Source: Cellulomonas denverensis
GTDB lineage: Bacteria; Actinomycetota; Actinomycetes; Actinomycetales; Cellulomonadaceae
DNA length: 64,000 bases
Direction: 5' to 3'
Assembly: GCF_012396125.1 (NCBI RefSeq)
Contig: NZ_JAAXOX010000002.1
Location: 434,001 to 498,000 of the forward strand
Shown here: one piece after another, positions 25,402-35,531 of the stretch
How the letters are laid out: each line of letters opens with the position of its first letter
Position numbering within the stretch: position 1 is the stretch's first letter
The notes under the pieces: model-generated
The model's database searches: none
What the model saw: the letters and a program-made list of their open reading frames with translations, nothing else
Told to the model about the DNA's origin: nothing
Program-made: the position numbers and the translations under genes

Positions 25402-28188
25402 ATGCCCAAGGCGTTAGCCCTGAACGAGATCCGAAGCCGCGCGGCGAGTTTCGCCCTCGACTGGAGTGACTCCCCCGGCGACGAACGCCAAGACGCACAG
25501 AGCTTCATCCGAGACCTGCTCGGGGTGTACGGCATCACGAAGACGCGTGCCGCACTGTACGAGAAGCGCGTGACTCGGGCGTCGACTGCAGGCCGCGGCT
25601 ACATCGACGCGCTCGTCCCCGGGGTTGCCGTCATCGAGATGAAGTCTGCCGGGCGAGACCTCGAGCAGGCCGAGCGTCAGGCGCTGGACTACCTCGACGC
25701 TCTCACCGACGCCGAGATGCCTCGATGGGTGATCACCAGCGACTTCCGGCAGATGCGCGTGCTCGATCTCGACGCGCCGGCTGAGGTCGAACCGCTCGCG
25801 GAGTTCCCGATCAGTGAGTTCGCGCTCAACGCGGACCGGCTCGCGTTCTTCGCCGGGTACGGCGTGCGTCAGTTCGGCTCCCAGCATCAGGAGCAGGCGT
25901 CGATCGACGCCGCGCGGCTGATGGCTGGCCTCTGGGAGGAACTCGAAGGCACGGGTTACTCCGACCACGAGGCGTCGGTGTTCCTAGTTCGAACGCTGTT
26001 CGCGCTGTATGCCGACGACGCTGGCGTCTGGGAGCGAGACCTCTTCTACGAGTTCCTCGAGACCCGAACGGCACAGGACGGTTCGGACCTCGGCTCGCAG
26101 CTCTCGTTCTTGTACCAGGTCATGGCGCGGCGCCCAGAAGAACGGCAGCGCAACCTGGACGCGCTCATCGCCCGGTTCCCCTACGTCAACGGCGGGGTCT
26201 TCAACGAGACACTGAGCATCCCCGCCTTCGACGCGTCGATGCGCGGCCGGCTGCTCGCCGCGTGCGAGTTCAACTGGTCCGCGATCAGCCCAGCGATCTT
26301 CGGATCGCTGTTCCAGGCGGTGAAGGACAAGCGTGCACGTCGTGAGCTGGGCGAGCACTACACGACCGAGACGAACATCCTGAAGGTCATCGAGCCGATG
26401 TTCCTCGACGACCTCCGGGATCGCTTCGCGCACAGCCAGCACGACGCGAAGGCTCTGCGGAGGCTCCGCACCGACATGGGGAAGATGCGCTTCCTTGACC
26501 CCGCGTGCGGGTGCGGCAACTTCCTCGTCGTCGCCTACCGAGAGATGCGGTCACTCGACCTTCAGGTTCTCACCCGACTACAGGAGCTCGGTGGCCGTGA
26601 GGCCGCAGCCGGGATGCTCTTCGATACCGGAGACCTCCCGGTGCGTCTCGAGAACTTCCACGGCATCGAGATCGAGGAATGGCCTGCTCGCATCGCGGCC
26701 ACAGCCCTCCACCTCGTCGAGCATCAAGCCAACCAGGCGATGGAGCTCGCACTCGGCGTCGGCCCGGACACGCTGCCGTTGGAGAAGGTCGACACAATCC
26801 ACGCGAACGAGAGCGCCCTGACTCTCGACTGGACGGGGATCGTGCCTCCCACGGAGAACCTCTACATCTTCGGGAACCCCCCGTTCCTCGGTCACGCAAC
26901 TCGGACACCCGAGCAGGCCGACGAGCTCCGACTCGTCTGGCACCGCGACGACATTGGACGGCTCGACTACGTCACCGGTTGGTACGCGAAGGCGCTCCAG
27001 CTCTTCGCCAAGCCCGGCTATGCCGGCGAGTTCGCGTTCGTCTCCACCAACTCGATCACGCAGGGCGAGCCCGTCCCCGCGCTCTTTCGGCCCGTGCTCG
27101 ACGCAGGCTGGCGCGTAAAGTTCGCACACCGAACCTTCGCGTGGACGTCGGAGGCACCAGGCGCAGCCGCCGTGCACTGTGTTGTGGTCGGCTTCGACAA
27201 GCACCGGCGTCGGCCCGCGTGGCTCTTCGACTACAAGACGCTCCGGGGTGAGCCCGAGCGGCACGCGGTGGCCGAGCGAATCAACCCATACCTCGTCGAC
27301 GGCCCGAACGTGCTCATTGAGCAGCGTCGTGAGCCGCTTTCACCTCATATGCCCGCCGTGACCATGGGCAGCATGCCGCGAGACGGTGGGCACCTGATCA
27401 TCGGCCCAGACGAGTACGCCGAGGTTGCCGCCGATCCGTATGCGGCGAAGTACCTGCGCCGCTTCATCATGGGCAAGGAGCTCATCAACAATCTCCCTCG
27501 ATGGTGCCTCTGGCTCGTCGACCTCGAGCCGTCCGACGTCCAGCACTCCCCCGTCCTCAGAACGCGCCTCGACGCAGTGCGTGGCTTCCGGCTAGCGAGT
27601 CGAGCCGCTTCTACCCGCCAGATGGCCGAGACACCCCACCTGTTCGGGCAGCGGTCACAGCCCGACGTCCCGTACGTGGGAGTTCCGAAGGTCTTCGCGG
27701 AGTCGCGACGATGGGCGACGTGCGAGCGGTTGGGCCCAGAGGTCGTTGCTGGCGACAAGGTCTACACGTGCAAGGACCCTGACGGGTTTGCGTTCGCGGT
27801 GTTCTCCTCTTCGGCGTTCATCCTCTGGCAGAAGACCGTCGGCGGGCGTCTGAAGTCAGACCCGAGCTTCTCGAACACGATCGTGTGGAACACCCTGCCG
27901 ATACCGTCCGTGTCGGAGAGCCTGCGGACATCAATCATCGAGGGAGGATCAGCGGTGGTTGAGGCCCGAGGACTCCACCCTCATCGGTCGCTAGCCGAGC
28001 ACTACAACCCGCTGGCCATGAGCCCCGAACTCCTCCGGGCGCACCGAACCCTCGACACCGCGGTAGATCGGGCGCTCGGCCTCCGGGGTGGTGTCGACGA
28101 CAACGCACGCCTGAAGGCGTTGTTCACGGCTTACGCGAAGTTCGAGAACCGACCCGCAGAGCTGCATCTCTCGCCCGTGCGACGGTGA
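25402..28188 (+). CDS. MmeI-type (type IIL) single-chain restriction-modification enzyme
   Basis: A 928-residue protein combining endonuclease and adenine-methyltransferase parts. The N-terminal nuclease shows Asp69 and the E-M-K triad (Glu79, Lys81) in YIDALVPGVAVIEMK, a PD-(D/E)xK site. A helical spacer follows. LGEHYTT (316-322), motif I FLDPACGCGNFL (364-375) and motif IV NPPF (492-495) define the methyltransferase. The remaining ~400 residues should contain the target-recognition domain and C-terminal helices. Such enzymes modify one strand and cut about 20 bases away from an asymmetric site; one polypeptide protects and attacks. All motifs are intact. The recognition sequence cannot be read from the protein. 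Confidence 0.9.
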   Translation: MPKALALNEIRSRAASFALDWSDSPGDERQDAQSFIRDLLGVYGITKTRAALYEKRVTRASTAGRGYIDALVPGVAVIEMKSAGRDLEQAERQALDYLDALTDAEMPRWVITSDFRQMRVLDLDAPAEVEPLAEFPISEFALNADRLAFFAGYGVRQFGSQHQEQASIDAARLMAGLWEELEGTGYSDHEASVFLVRTLFALYADDAGVWERDLFYEFLETRTAQDGSDLGSQLSFLYQVMARRPEERQRNLDALIARFPYVNGGVFNETLSIPAFDASMRGRLLAACEFNWSAISPAIFGSLFQAVKDKRARRELGEHYTTETNILKVIEPMFLDDLRDRFAHSQHDAKALRRLRTDMGKMRFLDPACGCGNFLVVAYREMRSLDLQVLTRLQELGGREAAAGMLFDTGDLPVRLENFHGIEIEEWPARIAATALHLVEHQANQAMELALGVGPDTLPLEKVDTIHANESALTLDWTGIVPPTENLYIFGNPPFLGHATRTPEQADELRLVWHRDDIGRLDYVTGWYAKALQLFAKPGYAGEFAFVSTNSITQGEPVPALFRPVLDAGWRVKFAHRTFAWTSEAPGAAAVHCVVVGFDKHRRRPAWLFDYKTLRGEPERHAVAERINPYLVDGPNVLIEQRREPLSPHMPAVTMGSMPRDGGHLIIGPDEYAEVAADPYAAKYLRRFIMGKELINNLPRWCLWLVDLEPSDVQHSPVLRTRLDAVRGFRLASRAASTRQMAETPHLFGQRSQPDVPYVGVPKVFAESRRWATCERLGPEVVAGDKVYTCKDPDGFAFAVFSSSAFILWQKTVGGRLKSDPSFSNTIVWNTLPIPSVSESLRTSIIEGGSAVVEARGLHPHRSLAEHYNPLAMSPELLRAHRTLDTAVDRALGLRGGVDDNARLKALFTAYAKFENRPAELHLSPVRR

Positions 28189-28783
28189 CTCCGGCGAGGT
28201 CTCTCGAGTCCACCGGCCCGGACGCCACCGTCACCGCGACCGGGGTCAGCGCCGGCCCTGCCAGAGCCCCCCCGGTACCGCGCGCGGCGCTCCGCCTCGA
28301 CGACCAGGTCCTCGCGGCGTCGGGAACCCAGCACCTTGCTCGCGATGCCTCAGTGGGCGATCCGCGACAAGAATCCGCTGCCGCCGGACCTCGCGGATCT
28401 CTAGCTGTGGGGTCGAGTTGCGAGTTGAGCCGCCCGTCGAACGCGGCGCAGGGCAGTTCGTGCCCGTCATGGCGTTCCCACGTTGGGGCGAGTGCCTCGA
28501 ACACGCTACGAGACAGCTCGGCAGACACTGAGCTGAAGGAGGCGAAGGCGAACGCGGCTACAGTCGGCGTCGAATCCTGACCGCCACCACTGAACGAGGG
28601 GACGTCATCGACCAGTTCATCGTCGTCCTGTCCTGTCTAGGGGGCTTCGAGATCTGCGGTCGGAACGCGCTCGCTCCGCGCGTCGGGCTCCGGCTCGTGC
28701 TCACTCGTCACCTCACCATCCTGGAAAGCCGCACGCGTCTCGCCGCTATCACGACGTAGCCACGTTCTGGCACGATCGCGGAC
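28189..28783. other. Gap of about 600 bases without convincing gene
   Basis: Open frames exist on both strands (for example minus strand 28124-28528), but they are Arg/Pro/Ser-rich, lack ribosome sites and change character within short distances. Remnants of a decayed gene are possible. The next gene begins at 28784. Confidence 0.35.
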
Positions 28784-29785
28784 GTGCCAGGTCCCCACGA
28801 CGCCCGCCCGAGTGCCCACCCGACGAGTCTGATCGCCGTCACCAACGAGATGAGCGCAGCGCTGATCCCGTCGGATCTCTACGTCGAAGGGTTTGAAGAA
28901 GCTGCCCTCGAGGCGGGGAACCACCTGTACCTGATTGCGGTCGGCCCGCGAATCGAGCCCGTGTCCGTCATCCCACCACACGACGGATGGAAGCTCAGGA
29001 CCAGGTTCTACGACCGCGGGTACAGGCCGAGGACCGTGCCAGTTCCTCAAGTTCTGTTTCCCGACGGCGACCTGCGTGTCACCGACTCGGTTCTCTTCCA
29101 CGTCACGGCCCAAAGTGATCAGCCACTTTCGGCCATTGACGTCACTCGCCGGGTTCTCGCGCACGCCGCTGCCTGCGACTCTGAGCACTTGCGGTCCTGG
29201 CAGCAGTACACGATCAGGAAGTTCTTCACCTACCGGGTTGTCTACATAGGCCAGGCATTCGGTCGGAAGAAGCGCCGTTCCGCCGTGAAGCGACTGGCCG
29301 ACGGACACGAGAAGTTGCAGCGCGTCCTCTCGGAGATCAACGACCTGTATCGCACCTCTGACGTAGGCGTCATCGTCACCGACGCACGCGTCCACGGCAG
29401 GGAGCTGAACTTGACACTCGGCCCAGGGAACGCCGACGAATTCGCACAGGCCACCGTGGACTTCATGACGATGTCCTTCGGGCCCCTCGAGAATGAGGGA
29501 CTGACGATCGACGCTGCCGAAGCCATGCTTATCCGCTACTTTCAACCGAGACTCAACGACAAGCTGCGGGAGTTCCCGCTAAAGGATCGTCCCGGGCTCG
29601 TCCAGCCGCTCCTCGGCGCCGGGATCACCCATCTCGGGGTACACCTCGACGTCGCGCAGAGCCGCGCGTTGCTCGCCGATCCCGTGACGAACGAGGCCAG
29701 GAGCCGACACAGGTTCGCCATCAACTTGGCTACCGGGGAACGCGAGACCCCGGCGAGCAACGCACCCACCGCCTGGCGTATGTAG
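28784..29785 (+). CDS. GIY-YIG-like protein of unknown function
   Basis: A 333-residue protein from GTG 28784 (an ATG at codon 23, MSAALIPSDLY, is an alternative). The N-terminal ~140 residues are a beta-rich domain. Residues 150-157 read YRVVYIGQ, followed by basic RKKRRSAVKRLADGHEKL and later EAMLIRYFQPRLND with Glu246 and Asn258. This order (Y..YIG, Arg/His helix, E..LI..F.P..N) is that of GIY-YIG nucleases, though the first G-I-Y is degenerate. Proteins with this fold cut or process DNA. It lies downstream of the restriction enzyme within the defence part of the island; no known system with this exact layout comes to mind. Confidence 0.55.
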   Translation: MPGPHDARPSAHPTSLIAVTNEMSAALIPSDLYVEGFEEAALEAGNHLYLIAVGPRIEPVSVIPPHDGWKLRTRFYDRGYRPRTVPVPQVLFPDGDLRVTDSVLFHVTAQSDQPLSAIDVTRRVLAHAAACDSEHLRSWQQYTIRKFFTYRVVYIGQAFGRKKRRSAVKRLADGHEKLQRVLSEINDLYRTSDVGVIVTDARVHGRELNLTLGPGNADEFAQATVDFMTMSFGPLENEGLTIDAAEAMLIRYFQPRLNDKLREFPLKDRPGLVQPLLGAGITHLGVHLDVAQSRALLADPVTNEARSRHRFAINLATGERETPASNAPTAWRM

Positions 29786-30110
29786 GCCACGAGCCAGTAG
29801 GAACTCACCGCGCGGGCGACACGAGCCGGCGCCCTGCTCCGCCGCGCATGACCTTCCGCCCGGGCCCGACCTGAGCACGACGGGGAGAGGCGCGCGCCCG
29901 GCGCGGCCCGAGCCCAGGACACCCGCCTCGTGGCAAGTGCCCTTGTGCGGGTGTGTAGACCGGAAGCGGATCGCACTGAGGCAAGCTGGTTCGACGCCGT
30001 GAGCTCACGCGATAGAGGTGCTGGTACGAACACGCTGCACGGGTCTGACGGCGCTTCATTGTGCCGAGCGGCGGGGTCTTCCACAGAGCGACGGAGCCAC
30101 TAGCTGTACT
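29786..30110. other. Gap without recognisable gene
   Basis: About 325 bases between the GIY-YIG-like gene and the IS481 remnant; no supported gene, RNA or repeat seen. Confidence 0.35.
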
Positions 30111-30627
30111 AACCCGGTGCGTTGTTGACGCGGTCGACGGGTGTGAGTCCGCCGATGCCAACGTGGGGTCCGTTCAGCTCAAGCCAGGCGGGGATCGGAG
30201 TCCGCCAGCCGTGGGACTGCGTGCCGGGCGAGGACCCTCCCAACGGTAGAGCCCGCACCCCGACCTGCTGACTGATCGTGACCAACCCCGCGACGGGTCA
30301 GCATCCGCACGATCCGCACCCGGGTCTCCACGCAGGCCCGGGTGTGGCGCGGGTGGCTGCGGACCGCGCTCGACCGGTCGACCAGTCCATCCGCTCCCTC
30401 GACGCGGAACCGCCGCCACCATCGCGACGCGGACTGTCGTGAGACCCCCATCTCGGCGGCGACGTGCGCGATCGGACGGCCAGCGGCGATGCGCTGGACC
30501 ACGGTGAGACTGCCGGCAGGGGTCAGCCGGCCGTTAGCGTGGGGCATGAGAGACCTCCGTTGGTCGGAGTCGGCTCGTAAACGGCTCCAACTCGACCCGG
30601 AGGTCTCGCTTCACGTCAACAACGCTC
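30111..30627 (-). mobile_element. Internally deleted IS481-family element
   Basis: The minus strand carries the transposase N-terminus (30547 downward: MPHANGRLTPAG, then HTH VVQRIAAGRPIAHVAAEMGVSRQSASRWWRRF) and, about 370 bp later, the typical C-terminal end ELNGPHVGIGGLTPVDRVNNAPG (to about 30111). The DDE catalytic core between them is missing and frames are broken, so the element is dead. GCGTTGTTGACG (30119-30130) and CGTCAACAACGC (30614-30625) form a 12-bp inverted repeat that may represent its ends. An intact element would be about 1 kb. Confidence 0.75.
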
Positions 30628-30786
30628 TTGGTCAGTGCGCCTAGAGCATCGAACTCACGTCCCGAAGAACGCCATCTCGCTCACCAACGCGGAACACGAC
30701 TGGAATTAGCACGCAAGCGTGCCAATTGTTCGCGTCAGCGGGGTGCGCTACTTGCAGCCGGCCCTCATCGATGCGATTCTCTCGAC

Positions 30787-31278
30787 GTGAAACACGCTGC
30801 CCGGTCGACTTGGTTCTTGGACGTCGACGGCGTCCTTGGAGTCGAGGATCCGGACCCTCGCGTCCATGCCCGGCACCGGCTTCGAGCCGGCGGCTGGCCA
30901 GTAGACGTCTGGGTTGATCCCGACGTTCCCCGCCGTATCGACGAGCTCGTTGATCAGTACGACGTTCGGCTCGTCTGGTTGACGACCTGGTCATGGGACG
31001 CCGTTGACGAGCTGGCCCCGCGTCTCTCTCTCGACCCTCGCGCCGAGGTGCTTCCGCAGCCGGAGATGGGAAGTCTGGCGCGGCGTCCAGGCGAGTCGAG
31101 CCCCTGGTGGAAGCATGAGCTCGCGCGTCGCTTCGTCGCGACCGAGACGCCAACGGCACTCGTCTGGACCGACGACGACCTAGACGCGAGCGTTCGTGCG
31201 GCGTGCGAGCACGAGTGGTCGTTCCGACAGTTCCTGCTTGCCCCCGACGCCCGGATCGGGCTCAGGAGATCGACCTGA
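30787..31278 (+). CDS. HAD-like hydrolase domain protein
   Basis: A 163-residue protein; GTG 30787 gives VKHAARSTWFLDVDGVLG, placing the HAD motif I D-x-D (Asp12, Asp14) close to the N-terminus as usual. LVWLTTWSWD supplies the motif II Thr and LVWTDDDLDA the late acidic pair. It lacks a large cap domain, so a small phosphatase or nucleotidase is likely. No substrate can be assigned. GATTCT six bases before the start may be a leaderless -10. HAD proteins like this occur scattered in actinobacterial islands. Confidence 0.75.
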   Translation: MKHAARSTWFLDVDGVLGVEDPDPRVHARHRLRAGGWPVDVWVDPDVPRRIDELVDQYDVRLVWLTTWSWDAVDELAPRLSLDPRAEVLPQPEMGSLARRPGESSPWWKHELARRFVATETPTALVWTDDDLDASVRAACEHEWSFRQFLLAPDARIGLRRST

Positions 31279-32531
31279 CGCGGATCGGCCGCTTCCTCGC
31301 GTCGCCGAGCTGACATCGGCGTTGGAGACGACGGCATACCCCACCCGCACGGGCCGCTTCCTCGACGGCTAGGGCGGACAGAAGACGACACCGCTTCGGC
31401 CGTGGCGATATCACAGCATTCCTTATAGACATCACTCCAATGCACGCCGAGCACGCTCTGGAGGCTTGCCAGGAATGCGCTCAGGGTGCGATCGTTGCGC
31501 CATGCTCTACAGCGTTCGTCAACTCGACGCCAGCACAGCCCCCGGCATCTGGGAAGTCGAAATCGTCGACGGCGTGCGAGTTCTGCTACACCTGGAGCAC
31601 GGGGTCGTCATGTTCCGGCGAATCCCCTGTCGTCGCTGCCCACGAGCTCTTCGAGTGGTTGAGCCTGCGAGGGATAAGACGGGATGACGGAAGGACGGAC
31701 ATGGTCACGGTCGGGTCGTCCTACAGTTTGTCCGTGGGTCGCGACCTTGCGATGCCCACAGCACCGGTCGCCGCGATCTACGTCCCTCGCTCCTTCGGTA
31801 GCGCCGTCCACCCCGTGGCCACGGCGCGCACGCCGAACGACGTGCTGACGCTCATCCGGTGGTGCGCATCAATCGGCCGTGACCCCCTGGTTTGTGCCAA
31901 TCCGGTTTCCGGACGGCGACGTCGCTCCTCTGGCCGTAGCGGACGAGGCGCCGGGACCGCGTCCGACTGGCTGCCGCGTCCGGCTGGCTGCATCGGTCGC
32001 TCGCACGTGTGGAGAACCGCCGACCTCGTGGACATCGAGCTCAACCGCCGACCGCCTGGCCCGCATGCGCCCCGCCCGACGCCGGCGGATCCATCGGACG
32101 ACCCGCTTGCGCGACCTGACAACCCGACCGGGTGATGGGACGAAACAACTCCTTGATTCGGGCTGCCAGGGTCGTCTCACCCGTCGAACCACCCCATCAC
32201 CTGCACGACGTTTGCAAACGCACCGAGCAGCGTGAACGCCCAGCCGACAACGCGCCCCACACACCGGGTGGTTCTCGGCCACCACGGATCTGCGGCGCGG
32301 TGCCTCGCGGTGGGCGTAGCGGCCGGACCGGGCGAGCGATGAAGACATGAGGTGCCGATGTGCGGCACAGCCCATCGGAAGAGCGACCTGGTGGCGGCAA
32401 CTCGGCGGGCCACCCCAGTCTGGGTTCCGTCGCGAGGCTGGTCCCACACCGCAGCGCCCCGCCCCGCCCCGCATCACCACACGCACCCCGGTCCGACCGG
32501 TCCAGGGCGATCCGAGGCGGGACGCGGCGGG

Positions 32532-32593
32532 CCGGTCCGTACCCGGTCCAACGCGCCGGCCCACGCCGGCGCGTTGGACCGGGTACGGACCGG
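32532..32593. repeat. 29-bp perfect inverted repeat with 4-base loop
   Basis: Arms 32532-32560 and 32565-32593 are exact reverse complements; the loop is CCAC. The arms include CGTACCCGGTCCAACGCG and its complement. The next pair outward (G at 32531, A at 32594) does not match. It has no following T run, so a simple terminator is unlikely; an origin, a recombination site or a mobile-element end is possible. Confidence 0.9.
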
Positions 32594-32924
32594 AGCGGCC
32601 CACTGATACACCCGTCTCGCTCTTCACGTCATCGCCGACGGGACATCGATCCAACGTGAGACGGGCGCCGTAGTGACGGCACGCCGTACCGCCGTCGTGA
32701 CGGCACACCGCGCTCAGCCGCATCGGTGACCCGAGGACGCCGCACGAGAACGGCCACCCGAGCCGCCCACAGTCCGCCGCCCGGCCCGCGGCAGCCAGCA
32801 GCCAGGAGCCAGCAGCACCGAACACTGAACCAGTACCCCGCTACCGCACCAGCACCCCGCCGGTGCACGCCCCGCCCCCGAGCGCACACGTACGAGCCGG
32901 CCAGCCGGAGGTGGCCCGCAGCAA

Positions 32925-33195
32925 GCGAGCGCAGCGAGCGCAGCGTGTGCGGGACACCGCAGGCGCACGCCGGCGGACGCCGCCTACCCGACCAGCCCGG
33001 CAGCGCACCCACCGACCACCGGCCGCTTCAACGGCTCCCCCAGCCACCCCAAGCAAGGGAGCTTGCGAACGCGCCCAGAGAGCGAGCGCAGCGAGCGAAG
33101 TGGGTCGTTCGCTTGCGACCGACCCCACCACCCACTAGGCGAAGGGCTTGCCCCGCGCCCAGTGAGGGAGCGCAGCGACCAAAGTGGGTCGGGGC
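32925..33195. repeat. Dispersed GAGCGCAGCGAGCG repeats
   Basis: Near-identical copies lie at about 32928-32945, 33081-33110 and 33165-33195. The latter two also share AAGTGGGTCG downstream (GAGCGAAGTGGGTCG and GACCAAAGTGGGTCG). Motifs of this kind recur in actinobacterial plasmids and mobile elements. Confidence 0.6.
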
Positions 33196-33514
33196 TTGCC
33201 CCTGATGCCGAACACCCCTCCACGAAACACACCCACCACCCAAGGGGGTTGGTGTACGTCTGGTGTGCGGACGAGCCCCGGTGTTGGGGCATTTGGACCC
33301 CAGAGCGGACCCCTCTCGTAGGTATGGGGTGTTCTAGGGAGTTGCCGTATGGGTACCGCTGCCCGCCTACCGCTCCCGACGCACCGCGCGCATGCTCGGT
33401 CGCACCCTCGTCCAGGCCGTCAACTAGGCTCTCGAGAAGAGACGCCAAAGCCGCCCGTGGAAGCGGTTGCGTCGTTAGGCTGCAAGCCGAGTTGCAGAGT
33501 CGAAGGGGTCGCAG

Positions 33515-35425
33515 GTGAAGGCTGGAGACGAGAAGCTAACCGAGGTCTTCACCACGAAGGTCCGCTACGAGATCCCGATCTTCCAGCGTCCCTACACCTG
33601 GGACGAGGACAAGAACTGGCTGCCGCTCTGGGATGACCTGCGCCAAGCCGCAGAGCGGGCGGAGGCCGTCGCCGCCACCGAAGCGGGCCCCGACGAACAG
33701 CAGGAGCTGTTCCTCGGGGCGCTGGTCACGCAGCATCGCCCGCCGGTACCGAAGCGAGTTCCGACGAAACAGGTGATCGACGGGCAGCAGCGCATGACAA
33801 CTCTGCAGGTCTTCTTCGCGTCCGCGCACCGCGTCGCTCACGAGCTCGGGGCGACCGACGCGGCCGACTCGTTCCGCACTCTGATCCGCAACCCGGTCTC
33901 CTCCGAGAGCGACTACCCCGGTGACGCATACAAGCTCACCCCGCTGCCCGACGACGCCCCGGCATTCAGGTGGTCGGTCCGACTCGCAGGCGACGACGCT
34001 TCGTGCCCCGACTCGGACCACAAACTCGTCCGCGCCGCGGCGTGGTTCGAGGACACCGTAAGGACCTGGGCACAGGAAGCGATCGATCCGGTCGATCGTC
34101 TCGACATGCTGCACTTCGCGGTCACCGAGCAGATCAAGGTCGTCTCGGTCTACCTCGACGCGCGGGACGACCCACAGGTCATCTTCGAGGCTCTCAACTA
34201 CAAGGGCGAACCGCTCGACCCCACCGACCTGGTGAAGAACCTGCTGTTCCAGCGGATCGACGCGCAGGGTGACCACTCGGTTGCGCACTCTCTGCACGAG
34301 CAGCACTGGCGGCTACTCGACGACAGCTCGTGGCGGCGCAAGGTGACGACCGGACGCATCAGCCGTGTGCGTGCCGACACCCTCTTGGCTTACTGGTTGT
34401 CCGCGCAGCTCGGCGACGTCGTATCGGTTGAGCACCTGTACGCGACGTTCAAGACATGGCTGCTCGCGAGCGAGCCCACCCCACGAGCGGCTGACGTGGT
34501 CATCGACATCCGCCGATGGGCCGACACGATGGACGAGCTAATCGCCCGACCGACGACCGACCCGGTTAGGCAGGTCGTCGACCGACTCGAAGCGACCAAC
34601 ACGACGACGCCGTGGCCGATGCTGCTGTTTCTCCACGCAACCGGAGACGTTCCGCCGGAGCAGGCGACGCTTGGCGCGCGTGCGCTCGACTCGTTCTTGA
34701 TGCGGCGCGCGGTCTGCGGCATGACCGCAAAGGACTACAACCGCCTGTTCGGCTCCGTCCTGGGCAAGGTGCGCTCCGCCGCTCCTGAAGTCGCCGGGCA
34801 CACCGTCGTCGACGAGCTCGCGGCGCAGACGGCAGACGCGCGGTCGTGGCCGACAGACTCCGAGTTTATCCAAGCGTTGGTCGCGGATGACATCTACAAC
34901 ACCATCCCGCGGGCGAGGTTGCGCTCGCTTCTCGTCGGACTTGATACCGCGCTGCACAACGATCACCAGGAGCACCGCGAGGCGCTCACCGCAACGAATC
35001 AGGCGTTAACGGTTGAGCACATCCTCCCGCAGCATTGGGAGGAGCACTGGCCACTGCCGGGCGAACGGGACGCGGACGTCGAGCACGCGGTCAGAGCGGG
35101 CCACGTTCACCAGCTCGGGAACCTGACGCTAACTGTCCGGCGACTCAACTCAGCGCTGAGCAACGCACCATGGAGCGCGAAGAGACCGACGATCCAGAAG
35201 CACTCGTTGCTACGGCTAACAACGGCGTCGATCCTCACCGTGCCCGAGGGCGTCAAGGACTGGACATCGTCCGCCTGGGAACAAGACTGGGACGAGTCTC
35301 GGATCCAGGTCCGAACGTTCTGGCTTACCCGGCTCGCGCTTAGCACGTGGTCCCGACCCGACCCGAGCCCGGACTCCGCGCAAAGTGCCCAGTCGGTGGC
35401 GGAAGTAGGGGAACCGGCCTCGTGA
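33515..35425 (+). CDS. GmrSD-type DUF262/DUF1524 nuclease
   Basis: A 636-residue protein from GTG 33515 (GAAGGGG upstream). The N-terminal DUF262 (ParB/Srx-like NTPase) domain has QRPYTW (24-29), IDGQQRMTTL (88-97) and FEALNYKGEPLDPTDLVKN. The C-terminal DUF1524 HNH nuclease has VEHILPQHW (500-508) and HQLGNLTL (532-539) with the later NSALSNAPWSAKR. This fused layout is that of type IV, modification-dependent restriction enzymes such as GmrSD, which attack phage DNA carrying modified cytosines. All key motifs are intact. It adds a system complementary to the MmeI-type enzyme, since one attacks unmodified and the other modified DNA. Confidence 0.9.
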   Translation: MKAGDEKLTEVFTTKVRYEIPIFQRPYTWDEDKNWLPLWDDLRQAAERAEAVAATEAGPDEQQELFLGALVTQHRPPVPKRVPTKQVIDGQQRMTTLQVFFASAHRVAHELGATDAADSFRTLIRNPVSSESDYPGDAYKLTPLPDDAPAFRWSVRLAGDDASCPDSDHKLVRAAAWFEDTVRTWAQEAIDPVDRLDMLHFAVTEQIKVVSVYLDARDDPQVIFEALNYKGEPLDPTDLVKNLLFQRIDAQGDHSVAHSLHEQHWRLLDDSSWRRKVTTGRISRVRADTLLAYWLSAQLGDVVSVEHLYATFKTWLLASEPTPRAADVVIDIRRWADTMDELIARPTTDPVRQVVDRLEATNTTTPWPMLLFLHATGDVPPEQATLGARALDSFLMRRAVCGMTAKDYNRLFGSVLGKVRSAAPEVAGHTVVDELAAQTADARSWPTDSEFIQALVADDIYNTIPRARLRSLLVGLDTALHNDHQEHREALTATNQALTVEHILPQHWEEHWPLPGERDADVEHAVRAGHVHQLGNLTLTVRRLNSALSNAPWSAKRPTIQKHSLLRLTTASILTVPEGVKDWTSSAWEQDWDESRIQVRTFWLTRLALSTWSRPDPSPDSAQSAQSVAEVGEPAS

Positions 35426-35531
35426 CGTGCGGGAACGACGTCGAGCGTGCTGCGCAGAGCACCCAGTCCGCACCTGAAAGCTCGTGGTTTGACGAGTAGT
35501 CGCGGCGCCGCTCGGCACTAGTACCCGGTTT

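Larger units (their letters stand above)
31279..33514. other. 2.2-kb region with repeats and decayed sequence, no convincing gene
   Basis: Coding-like fragments appear briefly, e.g. minus strand 31400-31520 (AWRNDRTLSAFLASLQSVLGVHWSDVY) and minus strand 32180-32265 (VVGWAFTLLGAFANVVQVMGWF, a possible membrane helix), but none forms a complete gene with a start signal. Instead there is a very long perfect hairpin (32532-32593), paired GTGACGGCAC repeats near 32672-32710, and GAGCGCAGCGAGCG repeats (32925-33195). The region looks like eroded mobile DNA, possibly including an old origin. Confidence 0.45.

Noticed and set aside
30111..30627. Active IS481 element
   Set aside because: The catalytic core is deleted and the remaining parts are out of frame.
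32532..32593. Rho-independent terminator
   Set aside because: No T run on either side and no gene ending nearby.
32925..33195. CRISPR array
   Set aside because: Repeats are irregular in spacing and diverge; no constant spacers and no cas genes.
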